Below are positions 19,244 to 29,012 of a stretch of DNA of 64,000 bases, in pieces. Source of the DNA: Isochrysis galbana (Eukaryota > Haptophyta > Isochrysidales > Isochrysidaceae); contig CM030933.1 in the NCBI GenBank assembly GCA_018136815.1, positions 7,045,137-7,109,136 on the forward strand. The letters are read 5' to 3'. Numbering within the stretch: the first letter of the stretch is position 1; each line of letters opens with the position of its first letter. Under the pieces are notes generated by a model, which searched no databases, was not told the DNA's origin, and saw only the letters and a list, made by a program, of their open reading frames with translations. The translations under genes and the position numbers were made by a program.

Positions 19244-20907
19244 TCATTCTTGCTCGGAGAGATTGACCGCCACCCTGCCCGAGAGCCCGAAACTAGCCAG
19301 CGTGCCATCCATGTTGGTGAAGGGAGAGGACCCGTGGGAAGCCAGCTGGTACGACTAAGGAGACAGGGAGAGAGGGCAAATGGCGGTAAAAGACCGGTGG
19401 GTGAGGGGATACGACTGCACATGCTCCGCTCCAACCTTAGAAAGCGCTGAGAAAGTGGTTCGGAAGAGGGGTTACGACTGCGCGCCCTCCGAGTGAAGGT
19501 TCGACAGGATCAGGCGTGGCATCGCAGTCGAGGCCACGACGGGCCGATAGTCGGTGTGCCACGACTATTCTGACGGCACGGTGGCCCTCTCGATTCACAA
19601 GAAACACTACTCACCTTAGTGGTAGACAACGGCACGCCCGCTTTGTGGTGCACAATGCAGCACACATCCCGCAGTGTGTGCTCAAGCGAGAAAGCCTGCA
19701 TGAAGTTTTGTCCGTTTGGCAGACGCACACGCAGCACCACCGAGCCCGGGGCGCCGCTCTCCGGGCATTCTGGCGCAGATGGCCAAGGCTCTTTCGGCCG
19801 ATGAACGGATGCGTTTGTCGGTTCGTTGGCCATGGGAGCTGAGCGGCCCTCTTTGGACATTGCTAGCGCCTGCGCGAGCTGGGCGTCTTCAGACACTGGT
19901 TGGCCGCCACCAGCCTCAGTCATGGGTACATCCGAGCTGAAGACAACGTCTTTCGGGGGCTTATCCGCGAAGTCCATGAGTTTGTCGATGAGGCGCTCCG
20001 CAGAAACAAATCCGCTCCAGCACTTCACCAGCTGGCCTGTAACAGGGTCGATGAGGCCGATATGGGGATAGGTTGGCCACTTGGCCAGATAATGGCGGCA
20101 ATATTTGGAGCCGTCGTCCGAGTCAAAGTATTGCTGCCAGAAGAGGAAGCTGCGCGAGGATGGCGACAGGGAGTCAGATTTGCGCGTGCTGGTGGGGAAG
20201 GGGCCAGAGGCGCTGGGGCAGCAATATTGAATGCCTGCAGCAAGGCAACCTTCAAATTTCAGCGCTTGAAGGGGCACCTACCTTGACCCAATTATGACCC
20301 TCAAGCCCTCGTCACTCCAAGTGTCAGCATTCAGCTGCTGCGACGCGAACTCAGTGGGCGACTGGATGTTCACCAGCAGCCAGCGGCTCTGCTGCCGGCC
20401 CGTCTGCCTGAGCTCTTCAAATGTACCAGAGAAGCAGAGTTCAATGGGCGGACGGTAGAGTTCGGAGAGGTTCTTCGGCCGCTTGGGCATGCCAAAGACG
20501 TCACCAGGCGAGGCGCCGTCGCCGTCCCCTGATGTCGAGGCCCCCTCGTTGCGGAAGTCGCGGAAGGCCTCGAGTGGGTGGTCTGCGGCGTTGGTGGGCG
20601 GCCGGCGCAGGACTGGTTGCGCCGGGTCTCCGATGAGCGTGTCGCTGAACTGGGCGATGGGCGCGCGAATGGCAAGGGGGTCCTCGATGCCTGAGGTGAT
20701 CGAGTCGGCCAGGCCGTCGGCATCGCCCACGGGTCCGCCTCCGTTGGCTGTAGGAAGCCCCGGGACGCCACCAGCTTCTCCATAGAAGCTTGAGACTGCG
20801 AGCTCTAGATTCCACCCGTTTGCTTCGAGGAAGCTGCGTGCGAAGTCTGCGTCGCAATTGGCGAGGCTCATGAAGCTGGCGATCGTCTCCTGCTGCTGAG
20901 CCTCCAT
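19244..20907 (-). CDS. UBXN7: UBXN7-like p97/Cdc48 adaptor (UBA-UAS-UIM-UBX), three exons
   Basis: Exons 20907-20282, 20149-19615 and 19354-19244 join in frame to 423 residues. UBA at about 4-45 (ETIASFMSLANCDADFARSF...). UAS thioredoxin-like domain at about 150-275 spans the first intron (FWQQYFDSDDGSKYCRHYLA, WPTYPHIGLIDPVTGQ). UIM at about 295-309 (SEDAQLAQALAMSKE). UBX from about 344, with the last exon (SYQLASHGSSPFTNMDGTLA and onward) completing it. Proteins of this layout bring p97 to ubiquitinated, often cullin-bound, substrates. Oddity: in the last exon the p97-contacting FPR tripeptide is encoded one frame away from the chosen frame, so a compensated indel, or sequencing error, is possible. 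The region upstream of the ATG is CT-rich. Confidence 0.88.
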
Positions 20908-21334
20908 CGCCGCCCGCTCTCCCTCCCTCTCTCCTTCTCCCTCCCTCTCTTTCTCCATCTTTTTATCTTTTTCTCCCTTTCTCTTCCTCCCCCCCCCGGC
21001 CCCCCCCGCCCGCCCCCGCCCCCAGGCGGCGCGCGCCGCGCCGCAGCGACTCCCAGTGCTCGTCTTCCTACTCTGATGTACATGGCCCTTTTCTTGAAAT
21101 TGTGTGGCCGGCCGGCCGCCGCCTCGACGAAGAGAAAAGCTGTCAACAAGAGGGGGAGGGGGGGGGGGGGGGGGGGGGGGCGCCACCGGTCGTCGTCGAC
21201 AGCGAATGGGGGGGGGGAGGAGGGGAGATAAAGATAGAGAGCAAAGCGACCTATTTAAGGAAGCATCTCCCGCCCAAACGCCTTCATGTGTCAGCCCGAC
21301 ACTCAACGGCCCAAAGACCAAAGACAAAGGACAA
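20908..21334. other. UBXN7 upstream region: CT/GA tracts and G runs
   Basis: CT-rich sequence at 20920-20990, a C/G-rich block to 21050, and a near-uninterrupted G run at about 21159-21180. No exon seen; probably promoter and 5' UTR of the UBX gene. Confidence 0.45.
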
Positions 21335-22119
21335 AGGAATGAAGGGGGTAAAACCTTCTAATATTCTTACCGCACTCGCGGCGAATGGAACCACTACCTA
21401 CTACACGTAGCACGTAGCATACCTTCTACACCCCCACTCCCCCGGCCCTTCTCCCCCCGCCATAAGGCGGCTCCCCCCGTGCACTACTAGGGGGATAGGG
21501 GTGAAGGGCTTAGATATGGTCCGGTGGCCCGCGCCCCCCCCGGTGATCTTTCCTCCCCTTCCTCCTGTGTCTCCGAGTGGGCGGCCGACTCTGTCCCGAC
21601 TTATCCTGTAAACAGGTGCGGGACTTACCAATTTTTCGGTGAGCGGAGCTCTCGCTCCGCCCACCCCCTTCTCCGCGCTCTCTCTCCCCTCTCCTGCGGC
21701 ACGCGCGATGGCGCGCCTGCGGCAGGCCTGCAGCTGCCCTCTGGCGGCCCCTGGAGGCTCCTGGAGGCCAGCTCAGGGGGCAGAGGAGGCTGGGGCTGGG
21801 CCCTGGCCTCCCCTGCCTCTCCCTCGCTGGCGCTCCTGGGCCTCCGGGGCCCCCACTCTGCACCTGTCTGCCTGTCGACCAGGGGGGGAGGAGGGGTTGG
21901 AGCGATGGGCTGGCCACGACAAGCCAGGACGCGCGAGGCAGGCGTGCCTGCCAGGGAGAGAGTGGGTCAGCAGGGCAGTGGCCTCCTGGCAAGCCATCAG
22001 GCGTGCCAGGAGGATGAGTGGTTCCTCCCCCATGGCAGGGGAGGAGTGGAGAGAGGGGGGGGCTCGTGCCCCCCCATGGGGCAACCAAGTATAAACTTAG
22101 TTGAGGAATGAAGGGGGTA
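21335..22119 (-). mobile_element. Full-length hairpin-headed retroposon with 16-bp target duplication and LINE-type tail
   Basis: AGGAATGAAGGGGGTA is found exactly at 21335-21350 and 22104-22119, bounding a 753-bp element (21351-22103). Read on minus, it begins with the hairpin at 22083-22102 (AACTAAGT-TTAT-ACTTGGTT), CCCCATGG, and the GC-rich body. An internal structured segment at about 21590-21630 can fold as GTCCCG...CGGGAC around CCTGT-TTACAGG. Then comes the CACGGGGGGAGCCGCCTTAT block, and the element ends GTGCGGTAAGAATATTAGAA plus GGTTT, the same terminal motif as the LINE 3' end. This copy shows that head and tail belong to one unit. Confidence 0.85.
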
Positions 22120-22506
22120 TGTAGTGTTAACTCCTTACTGCCGAGGCGCCAAAATTGGAGCTTCCACACTTTCTTTTGTCAACTGCTCACTACCCGCTCA
22201 TCCGCAGCCCCCAAGCTCTCAGGGGACTCTGAGGGACATTGGGACATTCCCCCACGCCCTTGGATGGCCGAACCCTAGATGGGAAATACAGTGGGGGAGA
22301 GTGCAAATACAGTAAATACAGTCTGTATTTGGCCTTCGTACAAATACATTGAAATACAGTCCCCAAATACAGTAGGTTTTTTTTTCCTTTTCTCTTTTTT
22401 TTTTCCTTTTCTCCATATCTCTCTCGCGACTCGCGACTCGCCCCCGTTGCCACTTGCCAACTACGAGCGCGCGCCGCCGCCCCCCTCCCACCCCTATGCC
22501 AGAGCC

Positions 22507-23259
22507 ATGCAGCCCAACCCCAATCCCAACCGAGCCTCTCGATCCATGGCGCAGCAGGCGGCGCTGGAGATTGTGAGCGCCCGCGGAACGGACGGCGAGG
22601 AGGCGGCTGCGGCATGCACAGCGGCGCCGATGCAGTGGGCGGCGCTTCTCGATGGAGCGCAGCGCGGCCGCCGAGCTGCAGAGGAGGAGGAGGAGGAAGA
22701 GGTGGTGGCGCGAGGGAGCGAGCCAAGTGGGGCAGGGAACAGCCTCTTTGGCTTCCTCCCCACCCGCCTCACCGGCCTGAGCCAGCCCTTGTTGCAAGGG
22801 CGTAAGCGCTCCGCCGCTGCCAAGCGCACACACCCTGCGTGGGATTGCGTCGTCCTCATTGATGAGGATGACATGAGCAACCCGCAGTGGCAGTGCCTTG
22901 GGTGCGGCGTGAGCCGCCGCGGCGGGGCCACGCGTGTTGTCGACCATGTCTTGGGTCGCAACATGTCAGCCCAGTGCCCTTCCACAGACCCCCCCTTCCT
23001 CGCCCTTGTCGACAAGGTGCGCCGAAGCGAGGGGGCGAAGAACGAGAAGAAGAAGCAGAAGGAGGCAGTGAGGCAGGTGGATGAAGCGGCTGCTGCGCCG
23101 CTTGCCGAGAGGCTTGCCGCAACAGTGCACAGTGCGCGGTGCGCTCCGTTCAAGGGCCCATGGCTAAGGCTAAGGGCGCGTAGGACAGTGCCAAGCAGAC
23201 TACAATTATTCTTTACACACTACACCCTGTACCCTGTTGGTGTAGACGTAGACGTGTAG
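22507..23259 (+). CDS. BED-type zinc-finger-like protein (possibly transposase-derived)
   Basis: Start chosen at the ATG at 22507 (MQPNPNPNRASRSMAQQAAL); the frame is open upstream but that sequence is a low-complexity promoter-like stretch. About 250 residues. After an acidic EEEEEEE segment and a basic patch, HPAWDCVVLIDEDDMSNPQW, then QCLGCGVSRRGGATRVVDHV and LGRNMSAQCP, form a C-x2-C...H...C arrangement as in BED fingers of hAT transposases and their domesticated derivatives. A Lys-rich coiled segment follows. The last 40 residues are doubtful and may be read-through beyond a splice site. No catalytic domain is present. Confidence 0.55.
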   Translation: MQPNPNPNRASRSMAQQAALEIVSARGTDGEEAAAACTAAPMQWAALLDGAQRGRRAAEEEEEEEVVARGSEPSGAGNSLFGFLPTRLTGLSQPLLQGRKRSAAAKRTHPAWDCVVLIDEDDMSNPQWQCLGCGVSRRGGATRVVDHVLGRNMSAQCPSTDPPFLALVDKVRRSEGAKNEKKKQKEAVRQVDEAAAAPLAERLAATVHSARCAPFKGPWLRLRARRTVPSRLQLFFTHYTLYPVGVDVDV

Positions 23260-23279
23260 ACTATAGACTAGGACTAGGA

Positions 23280-23400
23280 TGTGATGCCCAGATGCCCCGT
23301 CAGGTCTCAGGTCATCAGGTCTTGGCGACCTGATACCTGATATCAGGTGATATCAAGACCAAGACCTGATATCAGGCTGATATCAGGTGGCCCACTACTA
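23280..23400. repeat. Cluster of CCTGATATCAGG palindromes
   Basis: Between 23295 and 23387 the words GATATCAGG and CCTGATATC recur many times, including perfect palindromes CCTGATATCAGG near 23335 and 23366, interleaved with AAGACC and GGTCTTGG inverted pairs. It lies just 3' of the BED-finger ORF. Confidence 0.7.
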
Positions 23401-23427
23401 CTATTCTTATATCTTATATAATATATT

Positions 23428-24036
23428 ATAATGGTAAAAAACTTCTTAATAATAATAATCTCGCCGCGCGCGACCTTGCACCCTGCACAGCCTCTATGCG
23501 GCGAGCTCGACCAATGTAGTGGCCTCGCACGCGGCCTGTGGCGGCTCTGGCGAGGGTCTGCGCGGCCAGGAGGCCAGCAGGCACCCCCTCCCACCATACT
23601 GAGGCGGTGCCGCGTGTGATGGGCCAGCCCATCATGCGCAGCACCGTCATTTTGACGGCTCGCGGCCAGCCGCGCACTGTACGCGCGCGAGAGGCTGGCA
23701 GCAGATGCCAGCAGGGGCGAGGTGGAGGGCGCAGGCGACGCCGTGCGATCGCGCAGGGCTCTGTACTGCCTGTCCGGGGGTAACCGTGCCCGGGGAACGC
23801 AGGCGCGCGTCGCACAGCGCGACCTGTGGTGCACTTTTGTGGTCGACGTCAATTTCGCACGAGCGCGACAACGTTTTTGGGTCTGTGTGTTGGATGGCGT
23901 CGAAAATGTGCATATTTCTTATGAGATTCTGCCTAATATACCCATTTCCAGGGTAATTCCCTAAAAATCGCGTGATAAAACCTCAATCTTGACTTGGTGA
24001 ATTTTCACCCTTAGAAGTTAAAAGGCGTGTTTGACC
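23428..24036. mobile_element. LINE tail (23428-23500) next to a hAT-like terminal region (23620-24036)
   Basis: A-run CTTCTTAATAATAATAATCT at 23436 starts a minus-oriented LINE tail. From about 23660 to 24036 the sequence matches 52430-52813 closely (GCCGCGCACTG, GAGGCTGGCAGCAGATGCCA, TGCGCGTCGCACAGCGCGAC, CTTAGAAGTTAAAAG) and ends GTTTGACCGCCCTA, the hAT-type end. No transposase is encoded in this copy. Confidence 0.6.
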
Positions 24037-24650
24037 GCCCTAAGAGAGAGTTTGTGTGTGGATGGAGTGTGGAGTGTGGAGAGCGAAAGTCAAGACACGC
24101 GCACGCGCGCCGCGCACGGGGGAGTTTTGTTGTTGGTCGGGACAACTCTCATGAGAGCTGATATTGATATTAGTACTGATATTGATATTAGTGATAGCTC
24201 GATAGCTCCATAACCATAACCTATAACCTTGAGCCTTGAGCCTTGAGCCTTGAGAGCTGATAAGCTGTTACCCCATCTATGATCTATGAATCCCCCTAGT
24301 AGTGAGTGCACGGGGGGGAGCCGCCTGATGGCGGGGGGGAACGGCCGGGGGAGTGGGGATGTAGAAAGTATGCTACCTGTAAGTAGTGGTTCCATGCGCC
24401 GCGCGTGCGGTAAGAATATTTCATGTGAGGTTTCACAGTAATCCCCGTTCACATCGTACGGATCTGGTGATCTGGACCCCTCTTTTTGGAAGAGGTGTGA
24501 AGCGTGGTGTGGCCCTCGTTCAGCGCGCCCGGCGACGCGCGCTACGCCCTCACAGAGGAGAGGAAAAGGGAAGGGAGAAAGTGAGGTGGAGGGAAGAGAG
24601 AGGAGCGAGAGAGAAGGAAAGAAAGCAATCGTAACAGGGAGAAGGCAACG
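24037..24650. other. cis-prenyltransferase upstream region with a SINE-like 3' end
   Basis: Microsatellites GATATT at 24160-24195 and GAGCCTT at about 24230-24255. At 24290-24420 the tail half of the hairpin retroposon family in plus orientation: CACGGGGGGGAGCCGCCTGA, GAGTGGGGATGTAGAAAG, GCGTGCGGTAAGAATATT. GA-rich sequence at 24550-24640 precedes the ATG. Confidence 0.5.
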
Positions 24651-25922
24651 ATGGGCATGCGTCACGCGCTGCTCGCCTCGTCCGTCGCCGTGGGGCTGGC
24701 GCTGGGCAGCGGGATGATAGGGCTGCACGCTGGCGTGGCACGTTGCTACGTGGCCGCCTGTGCCAGCCTCGCCGACGAGCACGCTCGGCGACACGATATT
24801 TCTTCGACACCCAGGCATATTGCAGGTGAGGAGTGGGAGGCGGAAGGAGGGAGGCGGACAGCGGCCAGGAAGGAGGCAGGGGGCGCAGGTGGGGAGAAAA
24901 GGGGGAGCCAATGAGGGAAGGGAGGAGAGTGGTGGGCTAGGCAGATGAGAGGAAATCCACGTCTCACGCTCTTGCCCCCCCCCACGAAACTTGTAGTGAT
25001 TATGGACGGCAACGGTCGATGGGCGTGCTCACGTGGCCTGCCACGCGTCGAGGGGCACCGAGCGGGGGTCCAAGCTCTGCGACGGCTAGTGAGAGGCTGC
25101 CTCGAGCTTGATGGGGTCGACACACTCACAGTCTTCGCCTTCTCTTCGGAGAATTGGGACCGCCCTCGAGCTGAGGTTAGGGCACTGTTGGTGCTGATCG
25201 AGTCGACGTTGCTGAGTGAGATGGATTCTCTTATTGCGAGCGGCGTACAGCTTCGTTTCGTCGGTGCGGCTTCTCTCAACTCTCAGATGACTCTGATTTC
25301 ATCCTGACCACAGCATCCCCAAACTGCGTGCCTGTGCCCGAACCTCTTCCCATGACACACCAGTGATTTATGCTCTACCGTAGGAGACTTGAATCGGCTG
25401 CCCCCAAAGTTGATTGGTTGTCTGGAGGCAGCTGCCAATCGCCGCCCGGAGCACAAGCGCTTGCTACTTTGCGTTGCCTTGAGCTACGGCGCTCGCCAAG
25501 AGATTGCTCATGCGGCCCGCGAGCTAGCCTCTAGCGTTGCCGCCGGAGAGCTCGCCCCCGAGGATATTGATGACGGCTTATTCGCAACGCATTTGCATCG
25601 CGCAAGCTATTCTGTCCCAACGGATCCAGACCTTGTCATACGTACCGGAGGTCATCAGCGCCTCAGCAATTTTCTCCTCTATCAATCTGCATATGCAGAG
25701 CTAGTCTACCTTGCTACCTTTTGGCCCGATTTCGATGCCACCCATCTCGACTGGGCAGTCAGTGAATATGGGCGGCGCCAGAGGACTTTCGGGTCGTTAC
25801 TTCATGACGAAACAATGATTGAAAGAGGGGATGAGGATCTGGCACTCCATGATGAAGCGACCTTCGAATGTGGCGACAAGGATCGGGCGATGGGCATCAA
25901 GCTGGGGGGACTCGAGCGATAG
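24651..25922 (+). CDS. cis-prenyltransferase (undecaprenyl/dehydrodolichyl diphosphate synthase), three exons
   Basis: Exons 24651-24825, 24997-25263 and 25384-25922 (GT-AG, phases match) encode 326 residues. The enzyme condenses isopentenyl diphosphate onto an allylic primer to make long-chain polyprenyl phosphates for glycosylation or plastid use. The N-terminal 45 residues are hydrophobic, fitting ER attachment or targeting. HIAVIMDGNGRWA spans intron 1 and contains catalytic Asp62; GHRAG follows near residue 79. FAFSSENW is present. The C-terminal box reads VIRTGGHQRLSNFLLYQSAY then AELVY: the usual Glu after GG is His here, while the later AYAEL Glu is kept. WPDFDATHLDWAV matches the family end. 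A C-terminal extension has two imperfect DE(A/T) repeats of unknown role. Confidence 0.9.
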
Positions 25923-26094
25923 AGGAGGCAATTAAGCTATCCTCTGGGGGTATGCTATCGATAGGGGGCATCGACCAGATGTAGCACTAATTTCGTCCGA
26001 TTTTATTCTCGCCAGCCCATGTACATGTGCGGAGTATTAATGCGTACTAGTACTAGTATTACTACGAGTAGCGCGTTGGGTAATGTCCCATTTC
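25923..26094. other. 3' flank of the cis-prenyltransferase gene
   Basis: Short spacer with a TACTAGTACTAGTATTACTA microsatellite at 26043-26062; nothing else seen. Confidence 0.4.
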
Positions 26095-26659
26095 AACTAA
26101 GTTTATACTTGGTTCACGCATGGCGGGGCACGAGCCCCCCCCCCCCCCTCTCCACGCCTCCCCCGCCGTGGGGGAGGAACCACCCACGCTCCTGGCATGC
26201 TTGATGACTTGCCAGGAGCACATGCTGCCCTGCTGACCCACGCTCTCCTCCCCACAGGCCACAGGCTCGCCTGGATCGTGCATCCTGGCCCGGCGTGGCC
26301 AGCCCATCGCTCCAACCCCCCCTCCCCCCCTGGTCGACAGGCAGACAAGTGCAGCGTGGGGGCCCTTGGGGCTCAGGAGCGCCAGCGCGTGGAGAGGCAG
26401 GGGAAGCCAGGGCCCAATCTCCCGCCTCCTCTGCCCCCTGAGCTGGCCTCCAAGCCTCCAGGAGCCTCCTGGAGCCTCCAGGGGTCGCCAGAGGGCAGCT
26501 GGAGGCCTGCCGCAGGCGCGCCATCGCGCGTGCCGCAGGAGAGGGGAGAGAGAGTGCGCGGAGAAGGGGGTGGGCGGAGCTCGAGCTCACCGAAGAATTG
26601 CTAAGTCTCGCGCCTGTTTACAGGAGAAGTCGGGGCTAAGGACGCCGCCAGCCCGGTAG

Positions 26660-27503
26660 TGACGGATTGGAGGTTATGGATGGGACAGGAGGAACCGAAC
26701 GGGACGGAAGGTAGGCGGCGGCAGGCACGGCATTTTGGCCATTGGCGGGCGGGACGGGCAGGCCATCTTCCATGGTTGGGAGATGGATGGCGGGCAGTGG
26801 CGAGGGCGAGCGCGAAGACGGAGCGGACATAGCGGATAGCGAGGGTGAGTGGGTGAGTGAGTGGATTTGGTTGGTGTTGTAAGATTGCTGGTTACGACTG
26901 AGCGAGAGCGAGAGCGAAAACGAGGGAGCGAGGAGCGACTGGGACGAGGGACGAGGGCGACAGAGGCCGACAGGGTACCAATCCGATGAGTCCGACAACA
27001 ATCCGAGACACGCACACCTGACTTTCACCCAACATTCCTCCACACTAACGTATCTTTCTCCACTTGGGCGGGGAAAACACAGAAGGAAGGAAACAAGGAA
27101 GAGAAAGCCGACAAGAGAGCGATGATGCGACGGAAGAGCCGACGGCGAACGGCGGTTACCGCGAACGAACAGATAGAAAGTAAGGAGGGAATCTACGAGC
27201 GTAAACCGGAAGGGGAGAGAGGGTAGGCTTCGCGCGGGGGAAAGGTCCGCAACGACGAACACCTACGACGAGAGCGAGAACGAGCGCGGGGGAACGACAG
27301 CAAGGAGGGACCAAAGGCAGAGCAAGGCCCAAGGTGCAAAGGAGCGAAACAGGAGCGAGACAGGCCACAAAGGGGCGCAACGGCAAGGAGCGAGGGGCGA
27401 GTTACGAGTGCAGAGTTCTACAAGTTACGAGTAAAACCCCGCGGCAACAAGAACGACTGGGCTCGAAGACGCCTAAGGTCGGAAGTCGATCGCGGATGCG
27501 ACA
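26660..27503 (-). repeat. 3' LTR (844 bp)
   Basis: Identical in length to the repeat at 28842-29685, constant offset 2182. Starts TGTCGCATCCGCGATCGAC on minus. Confidence 0.92.
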
Positions 27504-27759
27504 CCCCCCTGCTAGAATCGAGCGTCCTCGCGAGGTAGAGGTGAGCGAAACAGATGGGGACAGAAAGCAAAGACAAGGCAAATAAGCAATTAAGGTGAGC
27601 CACACCCGTCCGGACTGGGAGGTGAAGAATCGGCGGTCGGCACGGCAGTCCGCAAGACCGCAGGATTCAGTATAATAGTCCCCTCTCTTCTCTCTTTTAC
27701 GAGAGTTTTACCTGAGGGTTTAGGCGGAGACGTCACCGGCGTCTCTTCGTTAGCCGCGA

Positions 27760-28360
27760 CGAGACGGGAAACCGCGTCGGCGTCGCTATGGTTAGCACCA
27801 GGTTTGTGTTCGACTGTGAAGCGATACTCGGCCAATTTGAGAGCCCAGCGCATTAAGCGTGATGCTGGTCCTCCTTGGACGGTGTCCTTCATCGTATGTA
27901 GCCAACGTAGAGCTTGGTGGTCTATAACAAGCCGAAAATGGCGGCCCCAGAGGTAAGGGCGCCAATTACGGATGCTCTCGAGAGCGGCGAGTAGCTCCAC
28001 CTCGGTGGTGCTCCAGTGTCGCTCGGCAGCAGTCAGCCGACGGCCATAATACGCCACAACATGTTCGTGACCATGATCATCAATCTGGGAAAGCACGCCG
28101 CCAATGCCGAGGGTGCTCGCGGCGTCGGTCTTGACGATGAATTCTTTATCCTGGCGCGGCGCGGCCAACACCGGCGCCGATGTAATAAGCTCAATGAGGC
28201 GCTGGACAGCGCGCTGGCACTCCGGGGTTTGGGAGACCACAGCCACGTCTACGCCAGTACGGGTTAGGTCCGTAAGAGGGGCGGCGAGATGCGAAAAGCC
28301 TTTGATAAAACGACGATAGTACGAGCACAGGTAGCTTCGACGCCGCCAAATAGCATTTTC
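27760..28360 (-). CDS. Ty3/gypsy pol fragment: RT thumb and RNase H
   Basis: On minus, the frame has YYRRFIKGFSHLAAPLTDLT (end of the RT domain), then FIVKTDAASTLGIGGVLSQI, RHWSTTEVELLAALESIRNW, FRLVIDHQALRWL and VEHKPGANHSDADAVSRL, the RNase H-like block of Ty3/gypsy polyproteins. Protease, RT palm and integrase are absent. The frame is open on both sides, but nothing upstream of about 28350 is pol. The nearest relative in the window is the element at 59848-63545. Confidence 0.85.
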
Positions 28361-28454
28361 GCGTAATGGTGCATCTTGGGATTCTCTACCGCCAGGAAAG
28401 GGGCTCGTGCGTTGAGGCGACGGCGAAATTGGGCAGCTGCGGCGGCGGTGTCGG

Positions 28455-29012
28455 TTAGGCGTTCCGGAGTGGTATGGATCCATCGAAGGCCGGCATTCGA
28501 CAGATAAGTGCACGGAGGGTGGAGGGTGGGGGTGGGGCACCGCCCTCGTCTTCAGGCGGGGGTGGGTAGTGCGGCAAAGCCAAAGCGGGCAAGGTTTCAG
28601 TGGAAGCGGGCATTGGCCCGCTCCTCACTGCACCGGAGGGCGACGGGGGCGAGGATGGAGGCGCGGCGCCGAACTCGGAAGGGTCTGGGGGAGCGGTGGC
28701 TGCGGCCTCGGCGTGCGAGTGGGCGAAGGGTTCGGCGTCGGTGGGAAGCAGAGCGGGTAGCGGGCCCGACTCTGTGGATTTGGGGCTCTGGAGCTCCTGT
28801 GGCGGGTCCGGCGCGGGACGCGACGACTCGGATTCTTCACCTGACGGATTGGAGGTTATGGATGGGACAGGAGGAACCGAACGGGACGGAAGGTAGGCGG
28901 CGGCAGGCACGGCATTTTGGCCATTGGCGGGCGGGACGGGCAGGCCATCTTCCATGGTTGGGAGATGGATGGCGGGCAGTGGCGAGGGCGAGCGCGAAGA
29001 CGGAGCGGACAT
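28455..29012 (-). CDS. gag-like N-terminal ORF of the LTR element
   Basis: ATG at 29012 lies inside the 5' LTR, 170 bases before its end. The frame crosses into the internal region and gives about 185 residues, Pro/Ser/Glu-rich (MSAPSSRSPSPLPAIHLPTM ... RALICRMPAFDGSIPLRNA). No zinc knuckle remains, because the deletion removes the rest. The gag assignment is inferred from position only. Confidence 0.5.
   Translation of the reverse strand: MSAPSSRSPSPLPAIHLPTMEDGLPVPPANGQNAVPAAAYLPSRSVPPVPSITSNPSGEESESSRPAPDPPQELQSPKSTESGPLPALLPTDAEPFAHSHAEAAATAPPDPSEFGAAPPSSPPSPSGAVRSGPMPASTETLPALALPHYPPPPEDEGGAPPPPSTLRALICRMPAFDGSIPLRNA

Noticed and set aside
21351-22103. Helitron with 3' terminal hairpin
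   Set aside because: The hairpin first suggested a Helitron end, but 16-bp target duplications and the LINE-type tail do not fit Helitrons.
22219-22947. Minus-strand frame opposite the BED-finger ORF
   Set aside because: Antisense shadow of a GC-rich coding region without its own motifs.
27156-27386. Open frames duplicated at 27156 and 29338
   Set aside because: They lie inside the two LTRs and are identical because the LTRs are; no coding evidence.
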